Assembly: GCA_029567025.1 (NCBI GenBank)
Contig: JAKQLT010000136.1
Coordinates: 1-10,851, forward strand
Length of the DNA stretch: 10,851 nucleotides
Direction of reading: 5' to 3'
Source of the DNA: Candidatus Omnitrophota bacterium
Lineage (GTDB): Bacteria; Omnitrophota; Gorgyraeia; Zapsychrales; Zapsychraceae
Positions within the stretch are counted from its first letter, which is position 1. Every line of letters starts with the position of its first letter. The translations under genes and the position numbers were made by a program. Below the pieces are notes generated by a model, which saw only the letters and a list, made by a program, of their open reading frames with translations, was not told the origin of the DNA and did no database searches. Positions 6,735 to 10,851 of the stretch are shown here, one piece after another.

Positions 6735-8446
6735 CGCGCATCCCCGCTTAACAATGTTCCGGTAATCTTAAATTCAACGGCATCTGTTTTATACACAATA
6801 GGTTTTTGAGACGCTATGCTCGCGTTAGTTAAAAAACATTCTTGCAATGTTAAAAGCCATTTATTTAAAATATCCATAGCCGCTTTTTCTTTTCCTAAAA
6901 CAAAACCCGACAATGTCATCTGGCCTTCTTTAAAATCTAATTGTGTTAAATAAATCTCTTGCGGCGTCACGCTTAACTGTTTTAATAAACCACAACTACA
7001 GGCCCTCTCCCGGGCCAACTTTCTTAAAACAAGTTCCTGTTCAAAATCCTTAACCTGCGGCAATAACAATTCATATTCTTTTTGAACCGCATCCCGCTCT
7101 TTAACCGCCTGCGTCTTTTTTGCCGATAATCCGCTATAAACGCTCAATAATATCCCCAAAAATAAAATAACAACACCCGCGATAATCATACGCTCAAACG
7201 ATTTTTTCTTGCGGTCTTTTAAATGGGCCGGTAAAAGGTTGATTCCTTTACAATCACTTAAAGCCGCTCCTATGGCCTTAGCCAAAACCGGTGCGTCGTC
7301 TTGAGACAAAACAACGCCGTCAAAAAGCGTTTCAACATCGCTTAAAGGATTTCCTAAACATACCGAAACGCCTAATTCCGCGTTTAAAAATTCCAGCAAT
7401 CCTTTCATGCGCGCCACACCACCAAAAAGAATAAGACGATCGACTTTTCCGGCAGAAAGCCGTTCTCGATAATAATCAAAAGACCGGCCGATTTCCTGGA
7501 CAAGCTGTTCTAAGCTCGGACGAAGAAGTGAAAGAATATGATGCGCCGAAATTTTTCCTAACGCGATATAATCATCTTCCGGCGAAGGAATGCCGTATTC
7601 TTTTTTAATCTGCTCGGCTTCCTCCATCGTTAAGCCTACTTTTCCTTGTTCCGTAAAAAAAGCCCGCATCAAACTGCGGCTTAACATAAAACCGGTAACA
7701 GACAATTGACGAGATAACTCTAATTGACCATTACGGTAAATATTTAATTCCGCGGCCATAGTTCCCATTTCAATAATCGCCACAATTTCATCCGTGCGGA
7801 CTTTAGATTTTTTAATAATATTTTCAATAGCAATGGATAATGGAATGATAGACGTGACTTCTAATCCGACGGGAGATTCCACTTTTTCATCGGCTTCAAG
7901 CCCGGCCAAAGGTTTTGCTTGCTGGCGCATAAATTTAGCCAATAAATTATCAACAGCGCTTTTATCAATAGCGGCCACCGTGACATTTATTTTTTCAATC
8001 CCATTATCAATCGTGCGGCCCGCTATTTGAAAATCAAAGATCAGGTTTTCAATATTAAACCGCTTAGAATTCATCATTTCCAGATGCACTGCCTCAAAAA
8101 GCTCTTCTTTGGGCATCAAAGGCATAATCATATTTTCAACAACAATCTGACGGCTGGATAAAACACAAACAATATCCGCTTTTTTCGTATGAAATTGAGA
8201 TAAGACACGTTTTAAAGTCGTTATCGTGGCATTTTCCCGCTCCCGCTCATGAAAAATTTCAATCGGTTCAACTGCTGTTTTAATAAGCGTAGGCTTTCCC
8301 TTATATAAAACGACTTGCGCGACATCAACGGACGTAATCCCGATATCGATTCCGATAACCGAGCGGCCTTGGCCTAATGTTTCCTGAAGCTTAAGCCATT
8401 CAGCGTTAGTATTTTCAACTTCTTTTATATTTTTATCTTCGACCAT
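6731..8446 (-). CDS. pilM: PilM-PilN fusion protein (actin-like ATPase joined to its membrane partner)
   Basis: 571 residues joining two normally separate proteins. Residues about 28-398 are PilM, an actin-fold cytoplasmic protein, with phosphate-1 loop IGIDIGITSVDVAQV (31-45), phosphate-2-like IIEMGTMAAELN (224-235) and adenosine-type loop LFGGVARMKGL (340-350). PilN begins with GINLLP (401-406); the INLLP motif is the part that binds the PilM groove when the proteins are separate. A membrane segment (420-439), a coiled coil (about 441-480) and a ferredoxin-like periplasmic domain follow. Joining the two fixes a 1:1 stoichiometry, and GspL of type II secretion is built on similar lines. The gene starts 9 bases after the LamG prepilin gene ends and overlaps pilO by four bases. 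The upstream ribosome site is weak. Confidence 0.87.
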   Translation of the reverse strand: MVEDKNIKEVENTNAEWLKLQETLGQGRSVIGIDIGITSVDVAQVVLYKGKPTLIKTAVEPIEIFHERERENATITTLKRVLSQFHTKKADIVCVLSSRQIVVENMIMPLMPKEELFEAVHLEMMNSKRFNIENLIFDFQIAGRTIDNGIEKINVTVAAIDKSAVDNLLAKFMRQQAKPLAGLEADEKVESPVGLEVTSIIPLSIAIENIIKKSKVRTDEIVAIIEMGTMAAELNIYRNGQLELSRQLSVTGFMLSRSLMRAFFTEQGKVGLTMEEAEQIKKEYGIPSPEDDYIALGKISAHHILSLLRPSLEQLVQEIGRSFDYYRERLSAGKVDRLILFGGVARMKGLLEFLNAELGVSVCLGNPLSDVETLFDGVVLSQDDAPVLAKAIGAALSDCKGINLLPAHLKDRKKKSFERMIIAGVVILFLGILLSVYSGLSAKKTQAVKERDAVQKEYELLLPQVKDFEQELVLRKLARERACSCGLLKQLSVTPQEIYLTQLDFKEGQMTLSGFVLGKEKAAMDILNKWLLTLQECFLTNASIASQKPIVYKTDAVEFKITGTLLSGDAR

Positions 8447-8455
8447 AATATTTTT

Positions 8456-9559
8456 CTAAATTTCTTTCCAGGAACCTGCGACTGGCGTAATGGATTTGCT
8501 ACCTTCTGTCCCATTATAAATAGCTTTCACTTCTTCGGCTGATAAGGCACGATTATAAACTCGCACATCATCTAAAATCCCACACGCAAAATAAGCCTTA
8601 GCTTCAAAACTTCCAATTCTAAAAACATTGCTTGATTCTCCAAGAATAAAACTTACCTCAAGAGGAGAAAAAGCTTCTACTCCATCTAAATATCCTGAAA
8701 AAGTAGTTCCATCATAAGTATAAACAATATGATGCCAATCTGTATCAGAAATTGGCATAGCGATATCTCCCGGCTTAAGCTCTCCTGAAACAATATAAAA
8801 ATATACGGATCCTGGAGCATCGCCGAAATTCCAAAGAATTCCATAATTCGTTGTCTCAGGACCGTCTGGAATCCTGCTTAATAAACCATTCTTTGTCGAT
8901 TCTAAATCTGTTGATTGAAACCAAAGAGAAAATGAGAAATTATCACTAAGATTTAATGACTCTGAAGAGGAAATTTCCACATAATCATCTTTTCCATCAA
9001 ATTCGAGCGCTCCATCAACTTGGCCAGTTGTCCACGTTGGTCCATTATAAAGAGAACCATCATTCCCATTACTGCTCGAATCAACGGCTGCGTCTCCTTC
9101 TGTTTCATCCAATTTCCACCAGGCAACCGCGTCATTCGACGCTGAAATATTTAATGTAATTGTCTGTTGAATGGTTCTTGAAACGCCGTTGCATGTTCCT
9201 TGCGAGGTAAGAAGAATATCATCTTTCGAAGTTTCAACCCAAATAATATATTCTCCATCAGAAAAACTTTCCCTTTTGGGATTCTTGGGATCTTCATCTG
9301 CCCCCGGTTCAGCCGGATAATTTTCAGTTCGCCAACTTCCGTCGGTTGAATCATCCGGCGCTGTGTTGAGCAAATACCACATCGCTTTATGAAGCCCGGC
9401 TTCCGCGATATAAAAAGCTTTCGCGCTATTGATTTGATTATTTGTATTTTTATTCACATAAATAATTCTATTTAAAAAAATCACGACAAAAACAACCATC
9501 GCGACCATAAACATAACCGCCATAAATAAAATGCTTCCTTTAAAATTTTTTATTCTCAT
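8456..9559 (-). CDS. PilX-like prepilin carrying a LamG domain
   Basis: 367 residues. The N-terminus (KGSILFMAVMFMVAMVVFVV) and the helix ending in AKAFYIAEAGLHKA (46-59) match PilX/GspK-type minor pilins, which are divergent prepilins found near the tip of pili and pseudopili. A beta-rich pilin part runs to TITLNIS (133-139). Residues about 145-350 form a concanavalin-like LamG domain, with AWWKLDE (146-152), ALEFDGKDDYV (184-194), WHHIVYTYDG (275-284) and GILDDVRVYNRALS (327-340). The last residues, AGSWKEI, resemble the usual end of such pilins, so LamG looks inserted before the final pilin strand rather than appended. LamG domains commonly bind carbohydrates or proteins, suggesting an exposed adhesive tip; this is inference. 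GAGG lies five bases before the ATG, which overlaps the stop of the preceding prepilin gene (ATGA). Confidence 0.85.
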   Translation of the reverse strand: MRIKNFKGSILFMAVMFMVAMVVFVVIFLNRIIYVNKNTNNQINSAKAFYIAEAGLHKAMWYLLNTAPDDSTDGSWRTENYPAEPGADEDPKNPKRESFSDGEYIIWVETSKDDILLTSQGTCNGVSRTIQQTITLNISASNDAVAWWKLDETEGDAAVDSSSNGNDGSLYNGPTWTTGQVDGALEFDGKDDYVEISSSESLNLSDNFSFSLWFQSTDLESTKNGLLSRIPDGPETTNYGILWNFGDAPGSVYFYIVSGELKPGDIAMPISDTDWHHIVYTYDGTTFSGYLDGVEAFSPLEVSFILGESSNVFRIGSFEAKAYFACGILDDVRVYNRALSAEEVKAIYNGTEGSKSITPVAGSWKEI

Positions 9560-10029
9560 AAATTCCTCGGCCTAACGCTCGTTCGCATAAAAAATTCTGA
9601 ATCACCAGAAATTCCCGTAAGATTAATAGTAATCACATTATTTTCAACACTAAAAACGTTTGGGTCCTTTATAAAAGAAGCCATCAAAGAATAATTTTTA
9701 TCCGAATCCTTAAAATATTTAAATAATTGCCAATATTCTCCACTTGGATGAGCTTCAATAAAAAAACCATATTTCCCTTCACCCTCGCCCAAATCCGCAG
9801 TAAAAGTTATTTTAAGGGATTTTGGTATCTGAAAAAGTGAAGCCTTAGACAAATTCCGCACCATAAGTTCCATGGCCTGGGAAATTTCTATGCGCACTTT
9901 TGAACGCGCTTCAGCCGCTTCCCACGAACGAAAACATGCTAAAAATGTCACAACAACTGCGCCGGTTAAAATAACCATCATCACCAAAGCAATTGTTAAT
10001 TCAATAACAGTAAAACCGTTTTTTTTCAT
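9556..10029 (-). CDS. GspJ/PilW-like prepilin
   Basis: 157 residues from the ATG that overlaps the previous stop by one base (TAATG). A short leader MKKNG precedes the cleavage site, then FTVIELTIALVMMVILTGAVV, with Phe as +1 and Glu at +5. The helix continues to about residue 60 and a beta domain follows, ending with RTSVRPRNL; an Arg-Asn near the C-terminus is typical of GspJ/PilW-type minor pseudopilins. These proteins form the tip complex with GspI and GspK types, and the neighbours are exactly those two kinds. A start 72 bases upstream keeps the frame open but would bury the leader, so the short form is chosen. There is no obvious ribosome site; translation is probably coupled to the upstream gene. 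Confidence 0.85.
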   Translation of the reverse strand: MKKNGFTVIELTIALVMMVILTGAVVVTFLACFRSWEAAEARSKVRIEISQAMELMVRNLSKASLFQIPKSLKITFTADLGEGEGKYGFFIEAHPSGEYWQLFKYFKDSDKNYSLMASFIKDPNVFSVENNVITINLTGISGDSEFFMRTSVRPRNL

Positions 10030-10433
10030 TAAGTTTCGGGGGTTAAATTCGTAAGTAATGTTGATAGGACAACTTGTTGTTCTGTTCCTTTGGAATCCCA
10101 ATAAACCGTAACTGTTACTGTTTTAAGATTGTTAGGATCCTCATCGCTATCTTTAATTTCAACTTCCCACTCATAATTCGCAAATGGCTCACCAACGCTT
10201 TCTCTTTTTAACGCGTAATCGCCCAAAGACTGCCATGATGAGTCTTTAATGATTTCCATCTTTTCTTGGGCTAAAAAAACTGCGGTCATTTGATACTCAA
10301 TCACTTGATCCGCAACCATTCCTATTGCCATAGAACGAATGACAGGAACAATTCCGACGGCTAAAACAGAAATAGTCAATAATAATTCTAATAAGGTAAA
10401 AGCTTTATAATGACATTTTTTTTCTAATATCAT
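10029..10433 (-). CDS. GspI/PilV-like prepilin with an Ala at the cleavage position
   Basis: 134 residues. The leader is MILEKKCHYKA, followed by FTLLELLLTISVLAVGIVPV, a standard class III prepilin helix with +1 Phe and +5 Glu. The -1 residue, Gly in most prepilins, is Ala here, which known peptidases usually tolerate less well or process more slowly. The remaining part includes AVFLAQEKMEIIKD (46-59), matching the GspI/PilV pattern where A..LA..kmE follows the helix, and a small beta domain. It is the likely partner of the GspJ-like and PilX-like prepilins downstream in a pseudopilus tip. An AAGGA element lies ten bases before the ATG. The gene begins 22 bases after the truncated GspG-like gene and shares one base with the next. 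Confidence 0.85.
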   Translation of the reverse strand: MILEKKCHYKAFTLLELLLTISVLAVGIVPVIRSMAIGMVADQVIEYQMTAVFLAQEKMEIIKDSSWQSLGDYALKRESVGEPFANYEWEVEIKDSDEDPNNLKTVTVTVYWDSKGTEQQVVLSTLLTNLTPET

Positions 10434-10455
10434 TTCTTAAAAATCCTTATGAAAA

Positions 10456-10680
10456 CTAACATCCCGTGCCATTGGTGACACAGAGAAGCCCTTGAGCAAC
10501 CATTCCTAAAGCGCCCGCGGTAAGAACTCCCGTATCTTCCACGCCAAAACTTCCATTCATAATATCTTCAGCGGATTTATCAAAAAGACCAACAGAGCCA
10601 ACAACATAATATTTCCCATTATCAGAGGTCTTATAAAAATACTCTGTAAACTTCCCAAAGCCAAAAGGATCAATCATCAA
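10456..10680 (-). pseudogene. C-terminal fragment of a GspG-like pseudopilin
   Basis: 74 residues beginning at TTG (10680) or the next codon, ATG (10677). The opening MIDPFGFGKF and the later GKYYVVGSVGLFDK match the second half of a GspG-type pseudopilin; compare IDPFGNYY and RYYVIYSRG in the Fic fusion 5 kb away. The prepilin leader, hydrophobic helix and first half of the globular domain are all absent. The same frame runs upstream only to a TAA near 10740 and encodes no pilin helix there. A good Shine-Dalgarno precedes the start, so a short soluble product could still be made. Truncation by recombination is the simplest reading, since this gene heads a set of otherwise complete pilin genes. 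The C-terminus has two Cys and a Gly-rich tail. Confidence 0.6.
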
Positions 10681-10687
10681 TTGAATT

Positions 10688-10696
10688 CCTCTCCTT
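10688..10696 (-). promoter_or_regulatory. Ribosome binding site before the GspG-like fragment
   Basis: Read on the minus strand this is AAGGAGAGG, seven bases before the TTG at 10680 and ten before the ATG at 10677. Its presence suggests the short frame may be translated even though the pilin N-terminus is missing. It could also be a chance purine run. Confidence 0.4.
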
Positions 10697-10712
10697 CTTT
10701 GGCGGCAAAGAA

Positions 10713-10851
10713 ATGAGTCCTTCTTTCTATCAGGAATTTAATTCTGCCGCCTCACTCTACCCAATGCTCAACCGCATCTTCACAGAAAATGATGAGTACC
10801 TTCGCTATAAAAATGTGTCCACAAACATGGCCAACACGCTCACCGTCCTCC
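10713..10851 (+). CDS. Start of an unidentified gene, cut by the right edge
   Basis: A plus-strand frame opens at ATG 10713 and is still open at the window end (46 codons). It begins MSPSFYQEFNSAASLYP and later has NRIFTENDEYLRYKN. I do not recognise it. The frame is also open upstream to a TAA at 10647-10649, overlapping the GspG-like fragment, but has no ATG, GTG or TTG start there. There is no clear Shine-Dalgarno before this ATG. Many codons end in C (TTC, TAC, AAC, CTC), unlike the A/T-ending codons elsewhere, and the local G+C is visibly higher. The other two plus frames are closed here, and the minus frames are broken by stops. It may be a divergent gene or a gene piece joined here by recombination. 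Confidence 0.45.
   Translation, partial: MSPSFYQEFNSAASLYPMLNRIFTENDEYLRYKNVSTNMANTLTVL

Noticed and set aside
10753..10851. Short minus-strand frame entering from the right edge
   Set aside because: About 32 codons ending in TGA with no recognisable motif; the plus-strand frame over the same bases looks more protein-like.

Overview
The window is bacterial DNA of moderate to low G+C that uses the standard code (TGA is a stop). It holds two convergent operons, plus the start of an unidentified gene at the right edge. The minus-strand operon combines PilM/PilN/PilO/PilP-type inner-membrane assembly genes with type II secretion/type IV pilus pseudopilins, one of which carries a LamG domain. From memory, this layout recalls uncultivated Gram-negative lineages such as Omnitrophota. 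No phylogenetic marker is present, so that placement is inference.

Plus strand, 42-4204: three tightly packed genes that look like one transcriptional unit. The first is a stand-alone reverse transcriptase. It keeps the catalytic aspartates but has unusual residues at three positions that shape the nucleotide pocket. The second is an ABC-exporter-like membrane protein whose ATPase motifs are nearly all degraded. The third is a membrane-anchored phospholipase D-fold protein with one canonical HKD motif and one in which His replaces Lys. None of the three has a recognisable Shine-Dalgarno sequence. I do not recognise this trio as a described system. The parts (polymerase, membrane protein, candidate nuclease or lipase) would suit an undescribed RT-based defence or abortive-infection module, but the sequence does not prove that function.

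Minus strand, 10680 down to 4233: a pseudopilin/pilus-assembly operon with several 1-14 base gene overlaps. In transcription order it has a C-terminal GspG-like fragment, a GspI/PilV-like prepilin, a GspJ/PilW-like prepilin, a PilX-like prepilin with a LamG domain, a PilM-PilN fusion, PilO, a PilP/GspC-like protein, and finally a Fic-domain protein fused in frame to a complete GspG-type pseudopilin. The ATPase, platform protein, secretin and prepilin peptidase must lie elsewhere.

The Fic-pseudopilin fusion is the most striking single gene. A roughly 310-residue AMPylation-type domain sits exactly where a short prepilin leader is expected, immediately before a canonical prepilin-peptidase site. 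If peptidase acts there, the Fic domain would be released into the cytoplasm whenever the pseudopilin matures.

Right edge, 10681-10851: the GspG-like fragment stops where its pilin N-terminus should begin. A plus-strand reading frame with different codon use starts there and runs off the window, which suggests a recombination junction.
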